Positions 11,694 to 20,913 of a DNA stretch of 64,000 nt are shown here, in pieces. The position numbers were made by a program, and so were the translations under genes. The notes under the pieces were generated by a model. The model was not told where the DNA came from. It saw only the letters and a program-made list of their open reading frames with translations, and made no database searches. The stretch is from Proteus alimentorum (lineage in GTDB: Bacteria; Pseudomonadota; Gammaproteobacteria; Enterobacterales; Enterobacteriaceae), in NCBI RefSeq assembly GCF_002607735.1, contig NZ_NBVR01000031.1, forward strand, positions 590,262 to 654,261. The letters run 5' to 3'. Position 1 is the first letter of the stretch. Each line of letters starts with the position of its first letter.

Positions 11694-13066
11694 AATTGAG
11701 AAGCAAGCTGTTTTTAGTCGTTTTCGCTACGTGTATGGTGGTTGTTCTCGCCATGCATATCGGTATTCGAGGTAGCTTCCAGCAAGGATTCATTGGTTAT
11801 ATCAAGAAAAACAGTGAACAGCGTGCAACTCTTTTAGCAGAAGCCTTAACTGAACAATATGCGTTAACGGGAGATTGGCGTTTCCTCAATAAAGATGATC
11901 GTTCTCTTTATCAAATATTACGAAGTATTGACCAAATAAGCCAAAGTGGTGAAGGCCCTGCACCAAGAGGCTGGCGTACTCAGTTTTGGATCGTTGATAA
12001 AGATATGAAGCGGTTATTTGGTCATGATAATCAATTTCCTGAAGAGATATTCAAAAAGCCCATTACCTCTCATGATGAAATTGTGGGTTGGGTGATTGTC
12101 AGTGCTGCAGATAAAATCAGCAGTGAAGCGGATATTAATTTTGATAAACAACAATTACGCACCAGTTGGATAATTGCCGGTTTAGCCGTTCTTTTTGCTT
12201 TACTCATCACACTTATTCTTTCTCGCAATATGATACGCCCAGTAAAGCGGCTGGTTGAGGCGACACATAAATTAGCGGCCGGTGATTTTTCTGTTCGTGT
12301 GACACCTGCAAGTAAGGATGAGATCAGTCAACTCGCGACTGACTTTAACCAACTTGCCAGCACACTAGAAAAAAATGAGCAAATTCGCCGTGATTATATG
12401 GCAGATATCTCACATGAATTGCGAACCCCTCTCGCCATTTTAAAAGGTGAGCTTGAAGCGTTACAAGATGGTGTCAGAAATCCCACAACAGAAACGCTCA
12501 ACTCCCTTTTATTCGAAGTCACAAACCTGACAAAATTGGTTAATGATCTCCACCAGCTTTCATTATCAGATAGAGGCTCTTTAACTTATCGTAAAGATTT
12601 TATTGATATTAATGAGGTGATTTTGTTGGCAGTGGCTTCTTATCGTCACACATATCAAACTAAAGATATTGCTTTACTCACCGAATTAGATGATTTATCG
12701 CCACTGATTGTGCAAGCCGATCCTGATAGGTTGATCCAGCTTTTTCATAATCTGCTCGAGAATAGCGTACGCTATACTTATTCAGGTGGTCAATTGCATA
12801 TCAGCACCCAAAAAGAGCAAAATCATGTTGTTATTTCATTAGAAGATAGTGCGCCGGGACTAGATAGCGCTCAATACAAAGTTGTTTTCCAACGCTTTTA
12901 TCGTGCAGAAAACTCACGAAATCGTGCAAGTGGCGGGTCTGGTTTAGGCCTTGCGATTTGCGAAAATATTGTCGAAGCTCATAATGGTAAGATAAGTGCG
13001 ATGCCCTCCTCTTTAGGTGGCATGAAAATCCTTATAGAATTACCTGCATATTCTGATGACCTTTAA
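11690..13066 (+). CDS. baeS: Envelope-stress sensor histidine kinase BaeS
   Basis: 458 residues from the ATG that overlaps the mdtC stop (ATGA). An upstream ATG would add 13 residues but lies inside mdtC and lacks a good ribosome site. Order: TM1 (about 8-28), periplasmic sensor domain, TM2 (about 160-182), HAMP ([20 protein letters not shown]), His-kinase A box [13 protein letters not shown] with phospho-acceptor H242, N-box [11 protein letters not shown], and G-box SGLGLAI. BaeS senses envelope damage by indole, flavonoids and metals and phosphorylates BaeR. Co-transcription with the pump it controls follows from the overlap. Confidence 0.93.
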   Translation: MKLRSKLFLVVFATCMVVVLAMHIGIRGSFQQGFIGYIKKNSEQRATLLAEALTEQYALTGDWRFLNKDDRSLYQILRSIDQISQSGEGPAPRGWRTQFWIVDKDMKRLFGHDNQFPEEIFKKPITSHDEIVGWVIVSAADKISSEADINFDKQQLRTSWIIAGLAVLFALLITLILSRNMIRPVKRLVEATHKLAAGDFSVRVTPASKDEISQLATDFNQLASTLEKNEQIRRDYMADISHELRTPLAILKGELEALQDGVRNPTTETLNSLLFEVTNLTKLVNDLHQLSLSDRGSLTYRKDFIDINEVILLAVASYRHTYQTKDIALLTELDDLSPLIVQADPDRLIQLFHNLLENSVRYTYSGGQLHISTQKEQNHVVISLEDSAPGLDSAQYKVVFQRFYRAENSRNRASGGSGLGLAICENIVEAHNGKISAMPSSLGGMKILIELPAYSDDL

Positions 13067-13090
13067 GTCTAATCACTATTGAGCCAATAA

Positions 13091-13798
13091 ATGACAGTAT
13101 CTGAATCACCCTATTCAATCCTGATTGTTGAGGATGAACCTAAACTTGCCCAATTGCTTATTGATTACCTTCAAGCATCAGGGTATCAGACTCATTGGTT
13201 AGCAGATGGTGCTGAAGTGAGCCATTGGGTAAAACAACAACACTACGATTTAATACTATTAGATCTGATGTTACCCGTTAAAGACGGCATTACGATCTGT
13301 AAAGAGTTACGTCAGTTTTCAGATATTCCAATCATTATGGTGACCGCTAAAACAGAAGAAGTTGATCGATTACTTGGGCTTGAGATTGGCGCTGATGACT
13401 ATATTTGCAAGCCCTATAGTCCAAGAGAAGTGGTCGCCAGAGTCAAAACCTTATTGCGTCGTTTTTATCGACCACAAGATATTGTTCAAAATGATAAATT
13501 AGTCGTCATTGATGAGCAGGCTTATCAAATCCAATACAACAATAAAATTCTCGATTTAACCACTGCAGAATTTCGTTTATTAAAAGCCTTAGCCACTCAG
13601 CCCGGCAAAATATTAACCCGTGATCAGCTTATGGATCACCTTTATGATGACGACCGCATTGTGACGGATAGAACCATCGATAGTCATATTAAAAACTTAC
13701 GACGCAAACTTGAGCAACTTAACGATCAAATTGAATTTATTCGCTCGATTTATGGCCAAGGCTATCGCTGGGAAACCCAAGCTTACCGTTTTCGATGA
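13091..13798 (+). CDS. baeR: Two-component response regulator BaeR
   Basis: 235 residues. Receiver domain 1-120 with acidic pocket (EDE near residue 16) and phospho-acceptor D58 in [14 protein letters not shown] in MVTAKTEE. OmpR/PhoB winged-helix DNA-binding domain follows ([10 protein letters not shown]...[16 protein letters not shown]...IYGQGYRW). Starts 24 bp after baeS. In E. coli BaeR activates mdtABCD, acrD and spy. A matching site upstream of mdtA suggests autoregulation. Confidence 0.93.
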   Translation: MTVSESPYSILIVEDEPKLAQLLIDYLQASGYQTHWLADGAEVSHWVKQQHYDLILLDLMLPVKDGITICKELRQFSDIPIIMVTAKTEEVDRLLGLEIGADDYICKPYSPREVVARVKTLLRRFYRPQDIVQNDKLVVIDEQAYQIQYNNKILDLTTAEFRLLKALATQPGKILTRDQLMDHLYDDDRIVTDRTIDSHIKNLRRKLEQLNDQIEFIRSIYGQGYRWETQAYRFR

Positions 13799-13917
13799 TA
13801 TTTTTTCAGGAATACATTGAACCTCGCTACACTTAAGCGCTAGAATCCACCCCTTTATGATATACCCCTACCCAATGTGTGGGGGACTGACTTGAAATCA
13901 GAACCAGGAAATTAACC

Positions 13918-15297
13918 ATGTTTACACCCGAATTGCTCTCTCCTGCTGGCTCATTAAAAAATATGCGCTATGCATTTGCTTATGGCGCAGACGCCGTTTA
14001 TGCAGGTCAGCCACGTTATAGCTTACGTGTGCGTAATAATGAGTTTAACCACGAAAACCTCGCTAAAGGTATTCAAGAAGCCCACGAATTAGGTAAACGC
14101 TTCTATGTTGTGGTTAATATCGCACCTCATAATGCTAAATTAAAAACCTTTATCCGTGACTTAAAACCCGTCATTGATATGGGCCCTGATGCGCTGATTA
14201 TGTCTGATCCGGGTTTGATCATGATGGTACGCGAAGCCTTCCCTGAAATGGATATCCACCTTTCAGTACAAGCCAATGCCGTTAACTGGGCAACCGTAAA
14301 ATTCTGGCGTCAAATGGGATTAACTCGCGTGATCCTTTCTCGTGAGCTTTCTATTGATGAAATTGCTGAAATTCGTAAGCAAGTTCCTGATATGGAATTA
14401 GAAGTGTTCGTTCACGGTGCATTATGTATGGCTTACTCAGGCCGTTGCCTGTTATCGGGCTATATCAATAAACGTGACCCGAACCAAGGTACATGTACTA
14501 ACGCTTGCCGTTGGGAATATAAAGTCGAAGAAGGCAAAGAAGACGATGTCGGTAATATCGTTGAAAAATACACGCCAATTCCTGTTAAAAACGTTGAGCC
14601 TACTTTAGGTGTTGGCGCGCCAACAGATAAAGTCTACTTAATTGAAGAAGCAAAACGTCCTGGTGAATATATGACTGCGTTCGAAGATGAACACGGTACT
14701 TATATCATGAACTCTAAAGACTTGCGTGCGATTGAACACGTTGAGCAATTAACTCAAATGGGTGTGCATTCGCTGAAAATTGAAGGTCGTACTAAATCCT
14801 TCTATTACTGTGCCCGTACTGCACAAATGTATCGTCGTGCAATTGATGATGCTGTTGCAGGTAAACCATTCGATCCAACATTGCTAACGACATTAGAAGG
14901 CTTAGCACATCGCGGTTATACCGAAGGTTTCTTACGTCGTCATACCCATGATGCGTACCAAACGTATGAATATGGTTATTCTGTCTCTGACACTCAACAA
15001 TTTGTCGGTGAATTTACAGGTAAACGCGTAAACGGTTTAGCTGAAGTTGATGTTAAAAATAAATTTGTTTTAGGTGATAGCCTAGAATTAATGACACCAA
15101 CTGGAAATATTCAATTTACGCTAGAAACGCTGTTTAACAAAAAACTGCAGCCAACGGATGTTGCCCCTGGTAATGGTCACATGGTTTATTTGTCTGTTCC
15201 TGAAGATGTTGATTTAGATTTCGCACTGCTTATTCGCAACCTACAAGGTACAACAACGCGTCAACCACATAAGATTGATGCGGTAGAAGTGAAGTAA
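13918..15297 (+). CDS. trhP: tRNA hydroxylation protein TrhP (YegQ), U32-type peptidase-like
   Basis: 459 residues. The N-terminal domain opens with ELLSPAGSLKNMRYAFAYGADAVYAG, the start signature of the U32/YegQ family. Conserved Cys segments FVHGALCMAYSGRCLLSGY and GTCTNACRWEY (about residues 164-197) resemble the iron-sulfur Cys cluster of the family, and SLKIEGRTKS follows. E. coli YegQ/TrhP makes 5-hydroxyuridine at tRNA position 34 using prephenate. Gene order baeR - yegQ - cyaR is as in E. coli (yegP missing here). Confidence 0.88.
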   Translation: MFTPELLSPAGSLKNMRYAFAYGADAVYAGQPRYSLRVRNNEFNHENLAKGIQEAHELGKRFYVVVNIAPHNAKLKTFIRDLKPVIDMGPDALIMSDPGLIMMVREAFPEMDIHLSVQANAVNWATVKFWRQMGLTRVILSRELSIDEIAEIRKQVPDMELEVFVHGALCMAYSGRCLLSGYINKRDPNQGTCTNACRWEYKVEEGKEDDVGNIVEKYTPIPVKNVEPTLGVGAPTDKVYLIEEAKRPGEYMTAFEDEHGTYIMNSKDLRAIEHVEQLTQMGVHSLKIEGRTKSFYYCARTAQMYRRAIDDAVAGKPFDPTLLTTLEGLAHRGYTEGFLRRHTHDAYQTYEYGYSVSDTQQFVGEFTGKRVNGLAEVDVKNKFVLGDSLELMTPTGNIQFTLETLFNKKLQPTDVAPGNGHMVYLSVPEDVDLDFALLIRNLQGTTTRQPHKIDAVEVK

Positions 15298-15328
15298 AGC
15301 GTCATAATCTGATTTAAAGTGGTCAATT

Positions 15329-15344
15329 TCAAATACAGATCACA
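15329..15344 (+). promoter_or_regulatory. Candidate CRP site of the cyaR promoter
   Basis: TCAAA-N6-TCACA: the right half-site is perfect, the left weak. Its centre is 41.5 bp upstream of the predicted CyaR start (15378) and the -10 hexamer TATCAT at 15366-15371 fits, which is class II CRP geometry. E. coli cyaR is CRP-activated, so function is inferred by homology. Confidence 0.6.
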
Positions 15345-15377
15345 TCAATAATGATTTGTTTACCGTATCATCAGTTC

Positions 15378-15466
15378 CGAAAAATAAAGAACTAGAATGA
15401 ATACAGTAAGACTAGGAACCACCTCCTTGGCAAATCCAATCTCCCTTGGATTTGCCTTTTCTTTTT
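15378..15466 (+). ncRNA. cyaR: Small regulatory RNA CyaR (RyeE)
   Basis: About 89 nt immediately downstream of yegQ, the same position as in E. coli. The seed segment AGGAACCACCTCCTTGGC (15413-15430) is nearly the same as the CyaR pairing region, which uses its anti-Shine-Dalgarno CCACCTCC stretch to repress ompX, luxS and nadE. It is followed by the terminator stem GGCAAATCCAA / TTGGATTTGCC with loop TCTCCC, and a T-rich tail (TTTTCTTTTT). The 5' end (CCGAAAAATAAAG) resembles the CyaR start and fits the upstream -10 and CRP sites. Hfq dependence is inferred. Confidence 0.88.
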
Positions 15467-15593
15467 GCCCCTTCTTATCAACTCCCTTTGTATAAAGCAC
15501 ACGCCCTTTTTCGTTATCATTTGTAAAAAAAAATAGTAATTTTCTCGATATCCGTTACCTTTAAAAGAGTGATTCAATTAAAGGAACTCATCA

Positions 15594-16487
15594 ATGAGTA
15601 AAATTAGTTTGCTAATCATTAATGGAAAAAACGCGAACAATAGCGCATTGAGAAAAGCGGTGTACCAATTACGTGATGAAGGTTTTGATCTCCAAGTAAG
15701 AGTGACTTGGGAGTCCTGTGATGTACGCCGTTTTGTACAAGAAGCTATTGATATAAATGCTGAAACGGTGATTGCCGCGGGAGGTGACGGCACGATTAAT
15801 AGTGTTGCTTCTGAACTTATTCATTTATCACTTTCATCACCGCCAATCCTTGGGATTATTCCATTAGGCACAGCAAATGATTTTGCCACCAGCGCACAAA
15901 TTCCTCGTGATATGGAAAATGCACTTAATTTAGCGGTTAAAGGCCGTGCAGTCCCTATTGATATTATCGCTGTCAATAAGACTCACTATTTTATCAATAT
16001 GGCAACAGGCGGCTTTGGCACAAAAATCACAACAGAAACCCCAGAAGCGTTAAAATCCGCATTAGGTGGAGCCGCCTATTTTATTAATGGTCTTTTAAAT
16101 ATTGATGCTTTAAAAGCAGATCACTGCACAATTGAAGCAGAGAATTTCCACTGGGAAGGTGAGTCTCTTATTTTAGCTATCGGCAATGGTCGTCAAGCGG
16201 GTGGAGGACAAAAACTGTGTTCAGAAGCCTTAATTAATGACAATAAGCTCAATCTCACCCTCGTTGAAGCCAACGAACTTCTCCCCTCGATTCTAAGCAG
16301 CATGTTTGATAGCAAGAAGAATGACAAGATAATCGAGCGAGAAAGCCGCTGGATAAACATTAGTGCATCTCATGAAATGGTATTTAATTTAGATGGAGAA
16401 CCCCTTTTAGGGAATAAATTTGAATTTATTGTGTTACCTGAAGCGATCCACTGCCGGTTACCGCCTCAATGTGACTTGTTATCTTAA
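15594..16487 (+). CDS. yegS: Lipid kinase YegS
   Basis: 297 residues (E. coli YegS 299). Diacylglycerol-kinase catalytic domain: IINGK at the N-terminus, GGDGTINSVASEL near residue 63 (nucleotide-binding), GIIPLGTANDFA near residue 90, then the beta-sandwich domain ending with the NLDGEPL motif near residue 265. E. coli YegS phosphorylates phosphatidylglycerol in vitro. Preceded by AAAGGA. Single gene between cyaR and fbaB. Confidence 0.9.
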   Translation: MSKISLLIINGKNANNSALRKAVYQLRDEGFDLQVRVTWESCDVRRFVQEAIDINAETVIAAGGDGTINSVASELIHLSLSSPPILGIIPLGTANDFATSAQIPRDMENALNLAVKGRAVPIDIIAVNKTHYFINMATGGFGTKITTETPEALKSALGGAAYFINGLLNIDALKADHCTIEAENFHWEGESLILAIGNGRQAGGGQKLCSEALINDNKLNLTLVEANELLPSILSSMFDSKKNDKIIERESRWINISASHEMVFNLDGEPLLGNKFEFIVLPEAIHCRLPPQCDLLS

Positions 16488-16536
16488 TGTAGATAAATGA
16501 CAATCACTCTCATCTCATCATGAACTGGAGTATGTA

Positions 16537-17586
16537 ATGACTGATATAGTAAGTTTGTTAGGTGCTGATGCAAAATCATTATTAGAACATCGTTGCCAAA
16601 CCATCCCAAGCGAAAATCTCTACCTGCCAGGTTCTGACTTTGTTGATCGTGTCATGATTGATAACAATCGTCCTAATAGCGTGTTACGTTCAATGCAAAC
16701 CCTGTTTAATCACGGACGTTTAGCGGGAACGGGTTATCTGTCTATTCTACCTGTTGACCAAGGTGTTGAGCACTCTGCCGCAGCCTCTTTTGCGGCAAAC
16801 CCACTCTATTTTGATCCGAAAAATATTGTTGAGTTAGCGATTGAAGCGGGTTGTAACTGTATAGCCTCTACTTATGGTGTTCTTGCTTCTGTTTCTCGTC
16901 GCTATGCACACAAAATCCCCTTTCTTGTAAAATTAAACCACAATGAAACCCTAAGCTACCCAGCGCAATATGACCAAACACTGTATGCAAGTGTAGAACA
17001 AGCTTTCGAAATGGGTGCTGTTGCAGTGGGTGCGACCATTTACTTTGGTTCACAAGAAAGCCGTCGCCAAATTGAAGAGATTTCAATGGCCTTTGAGCGT
17101 GCTCATGAATTGGGTATGGTCACTGTATTATGGGCTTATTTACGTAACCCTTCCTTTAAGAAAGATGGCGTAGATTACCATGCAAGTGCAGATTTAACGG
17201 GGCAAGCAAACCATTTAGCCGCCACTATTGGTGCTGATATCGTTAAACAAAAAATGGCTGAAAATAACGGTGGCTTTAAAGCGATTGGTTTTGGTCATAC
17301 TGATGAGCGTGTTTACACTAAACTCACTACTGAAAACCCAATTGATTTAGTTCGTTACCAATTAGCAAACTGCTATATGGGTCGTGCGGGATTAATTAAC
17401 TCTGGCGGCGCTTCAGGTAATAATGACCTTGAAGATGCAGTTCGTACCGCCGTTATTAATAAACGTGCGGGTGGTATGGGCTTGATCTTAGGACGTAAAG
17501 CGTTCAAGAAATCAATGAAAGACGGCGTTGCTCTTATAAATGCAGTGCAAGATGTTTATCTAAATAAATCTGTCACTATTGCTTAA
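16537..17586 (+). CDS. fbaB: Class I fructose-bisphosphate aldolase FbaB
   Basis: 349 residues, the DhnA/FbaB type of class I aldolase. [10 protein letters not shown] near residue 71, [11 protein letters not shown] near residue 128, and [16 protein letters not shown] near residue 233, which holds the Schiff-base lysine of the family. It cleaves fructose-1,6-bisphosphate to dihydroxyacetone phosphate and glyceraldehyde-3-phosphate; in E. coli it is induced on gluconeogenic carbon sources. Starts 49 bp after yegS, so the two may be co-transcribed. Confidence 0.92.
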   Translation: MTDIVSLLGADAKSLLEHRCQTIPSENLYLPGSDFVDRVMIDNNRPNSVLRSMQTLFNHGRLAGTGYLSILPVDQGVEHSAAASFAANPLYFDPKNIVELAIEAGCNCIASTYGVLASVSRRYAHKIPFLVKLNHNETLSYPAQYDQTLYASVEQAFEMGAVAVGATIYFGSQESRRQIEEISMAFERAHELGMVTVLWAYLRNPSFKKDGVDYHASADLTGQANHLAATIGADIVKQKMAENNGGFKAIGFGHTDERVYTKLTTENPIDLVRYQLANCYMGRAGLINSGGASGNNDLEDAVRTAVINKRAGGMGLILGRKAFKKSMKDGVALINAVQDVYLNKSVTIA

Positions 17587-17605
17587 CGGATAGGTTTAAA
17601 TGTAG

Positions 17606-17631
17606 AAGCCACTCAATGAGTGGCTTTTTTT
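17606..17631. terminator. Terminator between fbaB and thiD
   Basis: GAAGCCACTC / GAGTGGCTTTTTTT hairpin right after the fbaB stop. The T-run faces fbaB; the convergent thiD ends at 17659. Confidence 0.85.
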
Positions 17632-17658
17632 AAGATAAGTGTTGTTGTCAGCAACATT

Positions 17659-18456
17659 TTACCACCAGCGATGAAAATGATGTACAGGGCCGAAACCTCG
17701 CCCAACGTCTAAACTGTCAGCATGTTCTAACGCTTGCTGTAAATAGGCTTTTGCTTGTTCAACGCAAATTTGCCAGTGAGAAACTTGAGGACGAATAGCG
17801 GCTAAAGCGGCTGAAAGTGTGCATCCTGTACCATGGGTATTTTTCGTATTAACGCGTTTAGAAGTAAATCGCCACTCGCCATCTTGCGTAAATAACCAAT
17901 CAGGACTTTCATCTTCAGTTAAATGTCCTCCTTTCATCAACACAGCTTTGCATCCTTGTTTTAGCAATGCATAACCTTGTTGCTTCATCGTTATTTCATC
18001 TTGAGCGACTTCACAACCTAGCAGTGCTGCCGCTTCGGGCAAATTAGGCGTGATCAAATCAACCAGAGGCAAAAGCTGAGTGACCATTTTATTAACCGCA
18101 TCAGGCTGTAATAGAGGATCACCGCTTTTTGCAATCATAACCGTATCAAGCACAACAAAAGGAATAGCATATTGCTGAATTTTGTCACAAACCACATCAA
18201 TAATTGAGGCATTAGAGAGCATACCTATTTTGGCGCTATCAATACGAACATCAGACAAGACAGCATCTAATTGAGCTGCCACAAAATCAGGGGATAAATC
18301 ATAGACACTACGGACACCACAAGTATTTTGAGCAACAAGTGCTGTCATTACTGTTGTGCCATATACACCCAGTGCGGAAAATGTTTTCAGATCAGCCTGA
18401 ATACCTGCACCACCACTAGGATCGGTGCCTGCGATAGACAATGCATTGAATCTCAC
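17659..18456 (-). CDS. thiD: Hydroxymethylpyrimidine/phosphomethylpyrimidine kinase ThiD
   Basis: 265 residues, ribokinase fold. N-terminal SIAGTDPSGGAGIQADLKTF, then DTVMIAKSGDPLL, ITPNLPEAAALLG and the anion-hole segment NTHGTGCTLSAALAA with catalytic Asp replaced by the family's Cys (GTGC). Phosphorylates HMP and HMP-P for thiamine synthesis or salvage. I chose the GTG start at 18456 because GGAGGAG lies 8 bp before it. Stands alone behind a TPP riboswitch; thiM, its partner in E. coli, is not here. Confidence 0.93.
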   Translation of the reverse strand: MRFNALSIAGTDPSGGAGIQADLKTFSALGVYGTTVMTALVAQNTCGVRSVYDLSPDFVAAQLDAVLSDVRIDSAKIGMLSNASIIDVVCDKIQQYAIPFVVLDTVMIAKSGDPLLQPDAVNKMVTQLLPLVDLITPNLPEAAALLGCEVAQDEITMKQQGYALLKQGCKAVLMKGGHLTEDESPDWLFTQDGEWRFTSKRVNTKNTHGTGCTLSAALAAIRPQVSHWQICVEQAKAYLQQALEHADSLDVGRGFGPVHHFHRWW

Positions 18457-18513
18457 TGATTAACTCCTCCTTTCACCAGTTACAGAAAAGTCGGGCTCTG
18501 TTAATCAGCAGAG

Positions 18514-18594
18514 TTACCTTGACTTCCCTACGCTGGCATTATCCAGATCAGGTTATACGGGTTCATCTCAGCCATAAGGCGCCCCGAGCCAAAG
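18514..18594 (-). promoter_or_regulatory. TPP (THI-element) riboswitch controlling thiD
   Basis: On the minus strand the aptamer core is clear: CGGGGCGCC, GGCTGAGA (TPP pyrimidine-sensing), ACCCGTATAACCTGATC, TGGATAATGCCAGCGTAGGG. Downstream, CTCTG...CAGAG can form an expression-platform hairpin before the thiD ribosome site GGAGGAG. Thiamine pyrophosphate would turn thiD off; whether at transcription or translation is not clear, as no strong T-run follows the hairpin. Confidence 0.95.
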
Positions 18595-18912
18595 CCTGTA
18601 AATTCAGGCGATAAGGAGTATCGCATGCTCAAGATAAAGATGCTAGTTTGTTAACTGATCTCGATTTATTAACTTTCTATTGTTGAGATTTGTTATTCAT
18701 TAAGATAAATCAGCGAAGGTTGTATATAATAAATACTAAGCCGATGGCTTCTATTGCATGACACATCAATTTAAGGAATATATTTCAGATATATTTAAAT
18801 AAGAAGAATAAAATAAATTATTTTGTTCATTTTAACGACAATCGATATATTATCTGCTAGATGAGGTATTTATAATGCATTTCTGGACAATCACACAATG
18901 CGGAGGGGCTAA

Positions 18913-19557
18913 ATGAAAAATGAACCATCGCAACAGAATAATGGACAATCAATGCCTTATCTTATTCCTGATGCAGACTTTAATGTAAAATTGAAAATTC
19001 ACTCTAAAAATATTGATCATACAAAAGAATTCCTTGAAAAAGGCGTTGAAGACTTTGTATTACCAGAATATAGCATCCCCGATGGATATCGTTTTGTTAA
19101 GTCTTTAAAACGAAATCAATATCGTTTAATTTCAACTACCAATGCACCTGAAACAGTTTATCTTGTGGAACTTATTTTTCGCAAAGACATTATATTTAGT
19201 AAAACAACATGTACTCAAGTTAAAGTGTGGCGAACTGTTTCTGAAGAACATGATATTGCGACAAGATATCTCCCTAGATACTTCTTTAGTTATTTACTTA
19301 AAACATACAGCATTGTTGTTTCTGATGAAGAGCAAACAGGTGCTGGTAAGCGTTTTTGGGAAACAATGATTGATTGGGCTTTTACTGCTCACCTTAATGT
19401 TTATATTTCAGATGGAACAGAAGAAAACCGCCCTCTAACCGTTGTGAAAGATACTGATGATCTTTATGAAAACTGGGACGCTTTCTGCTGGGGTAAGGAT
19501 CGTGATACTCATACTCACCGACTCCTTGTGATTAGCCAAGAAAAATTATCTCAATAA
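18913..19557 (+). CDS. Hypothetical protein, unrecognised
   Basis: 214 residues, no signal peptide or membrane segment, rich in charged and aromatic residues. Not recognised. Visible features: a polar Q/N-rich start, an alternating beta-like stretch (residues 45-85, VETYLVELIFRK-like pattern), and an aromatic C-terminal half with RFWETMIDWAF near residue 150 and ENWDAFCWGKDRDTHTHRLLVIS at the end. Start chosen by the strong ribosome site GGAGGGG 6 bp upstream. Flanked by the thiD riboswitch region and a 605-bp spacer before pagP. Cytoplasmic and soluble by appearance; function unknown. Not part of the thiD operon (opposite strand). Confidence 0.7.
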   Translation: MKNEPSQQNNGQSMPYLIPDADFNVKLKIHSKNIDHTKEFLEKGVEDFVLPEYSIPDGYRFVKSLKRNQYRLISTTNAPETVYLVELIFRKDIIFSKTTCTQVKVWRTVSEEHDIATRYLPRYFFSYLLKTYSIVVSDEEQTGAGKRFWETMIDWAFTAHLNVYISDGTEENRPLTVVKDTDDLYENWDAFCWGKDRDTHTHRLLVISQEKLSQ

Positions 19558-20162
19558 ATGCTTTCTTCCCTTTGAAAGAGTGTGAACAACGATTCTTTAA
19601 TTTGCACTCTTTCACCATAGGATTATCTGTATAAAAAACAGACCACACTCCCATTATCAGCGCTTAAACCTAAACGTTTTATAAACCAATCTCTGTTTTT
19701 TTCTTTTTTTGTTTAACTCTATTTATTGGTTAATCTATCATCCTGCTGGAAATAGATGCCTTTTCGTAATTAAAAGCTATTGATATTGAATCAATATTTC
19801 AGTTAAATCATAAAAATAGTGTTCTTGTTGATTTTTTCTTCTGAAAATAGGCAATCTTAAATGATATTTCTTTAATCTTATTTATCAGACATTTATTCGT
19901 AATCTAATAAAAGCTTAATATTTTATTAAAAACAATTCGTTATCATTAAGAGTAACTGCCTTAAATATCAAAAAAATACATTTATAAATACAATAACTTT
20001 ATCTATTTTCTTTATAACCGATTCTAATCCCTTAAGATTTTATTTAAGAAGTAAAGTTTCAGATACCTCTTATCTTAAATACTTGTCGATTAAATAACAC
20101 TATCAGTAATGTTTATTTGTCATCACCAGAATCACTGTTTATGCCGTACTCGGAGTTATATT
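19558..20162. other. Spacer between the unknown gene and pagP
   Basis: 605 bp AT-rich. A 10-bp inverted repeat TGAAAGAGTG / CACTCTTTCA (19573-19614, loop 22) follows the unknown gene but lacks a T-run, so it is at best a weak terminator. The remainder should hold the pagP promoter. I looked for a PhoP box (two (T/G)GTTTA hexamers with 5 bp between) and found only poorly spaced matches. Confidence 0.55.
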
Positions 20163-20798
20163 ATGTCATCACCCTATTTTCACCCTAGCGTATTAGCCAC
20201 AACGATGTTTTCACTTGCGTTAACAACGTCAGCTTTCGCTTCTGAAAATAATACAAATCCCCATCAGATTATTACGACAGAAAACCAACAAGTCACCAGT
20301 ACCTCATCTCAATCTAATAATGAAGAGAGCTACTGGGGAAAATTCAAACGTAATGTCAATCAAACTTGGGATAACGACCAATATAATTACTATTTACCGG
20401 TATGGACTTGGCATAACCGTTTTACCTACGATAAAGAAAAAACCGATCGCTATAACGAAACACCTTGGGGCTTTGGTATGGGTAAGTATCGTTATGACAA
20501 TGATGGTGATTGGCACTCTCTTTATGCGATGGCATTTATGGACTCAAATAACCGTGTACAGCCTATTATGGGCTATGGTTTTGAGAAAATGTGGTATCCC
20601 GGTGATAAAGATGGGTTTCGTATGGGGGCAGGATTTACACTCAGTATTACAGCACGTCACGAATACAACTACATTCCAATGCCCTTGCCTTTACCTTTAG
20701 TTTCTGTCGGTTACGGACATCTTTCACTACAAGCGACCTATGTGCCAGGGACTTATAACAATGGTAACGTGTTATTTGCTTGGTTACGCTGGCAGTAA
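20163..20798 (+). CDS. pagP: Lipid A palmitoyltransferase PagP
   Basis: 211 residues from the ATG with GGAG 8 bp upstream; a longer frame starting at 20109 is not supported. Signal peptide residues 1-27 (ends AFA), then an amphipathic helix YWGKFKRNVNQTWDN and an eight-stranded barrel ending LFAWLRWQ, a typical outer-membrane C-terminus (terminal aromatic preceded motif). Catalytic residues of the family are visible: His in WHNRF and the Asp-Ser pair in FMDSNN. Transfers palmitate from phospholipid to lipid A in the outer membrane. In Salmonella it is PhoPQ-induced. An MgrB-like gene lies 1.6 kb away. Confidence 0.92.
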   Translation: MSSPYFHPSVLATTMFSLALTTSAFASENNTNPHQIITTENQQVTSTSSQSNNEESYWGKFKRNVNQTWDNDQYNYYLPVWTWHNRFTYDKEKTDRYNETPWGFGMGKYRYDNDGDWHSLYAMAFMDSNNRVQPIMGYGFEKMWYPGDKDGFRMGAGFTLSITARHEYNYIPMPLPLPLVSVGYGHLSLQATYVPGTYNNGNVLFAWLRWQ

Positions 20799-20861
20799 AC
20801 CATTTCCCTATTTATTAATGGCGCTGAGTGTATACCAAACACTGGCTCACCTATTCAAAAA

Positions 20862-20887
20862 AAAAGCACATCCATTGATGTGCTTTT
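20862..20887. terminator. Bidirectional terminator pagP / aroP
   Basis: AAAAGCACATC / GATGTGCTTTT with loop CATT between two convergent genes, A-run on one side and T-run on the other. Confidence 0.85.
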
Positions 20888-20913
20888 AATATAATTAACC
20901 GAAAATAACTTAT

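Noticed and set aside
19700..19740. Possible PhoP box before pagP (TGTTTA and TATTTA)
   Set aside because: Spacing is 4 bp rather than 5, and the site lies more than 400 bp from the gene.
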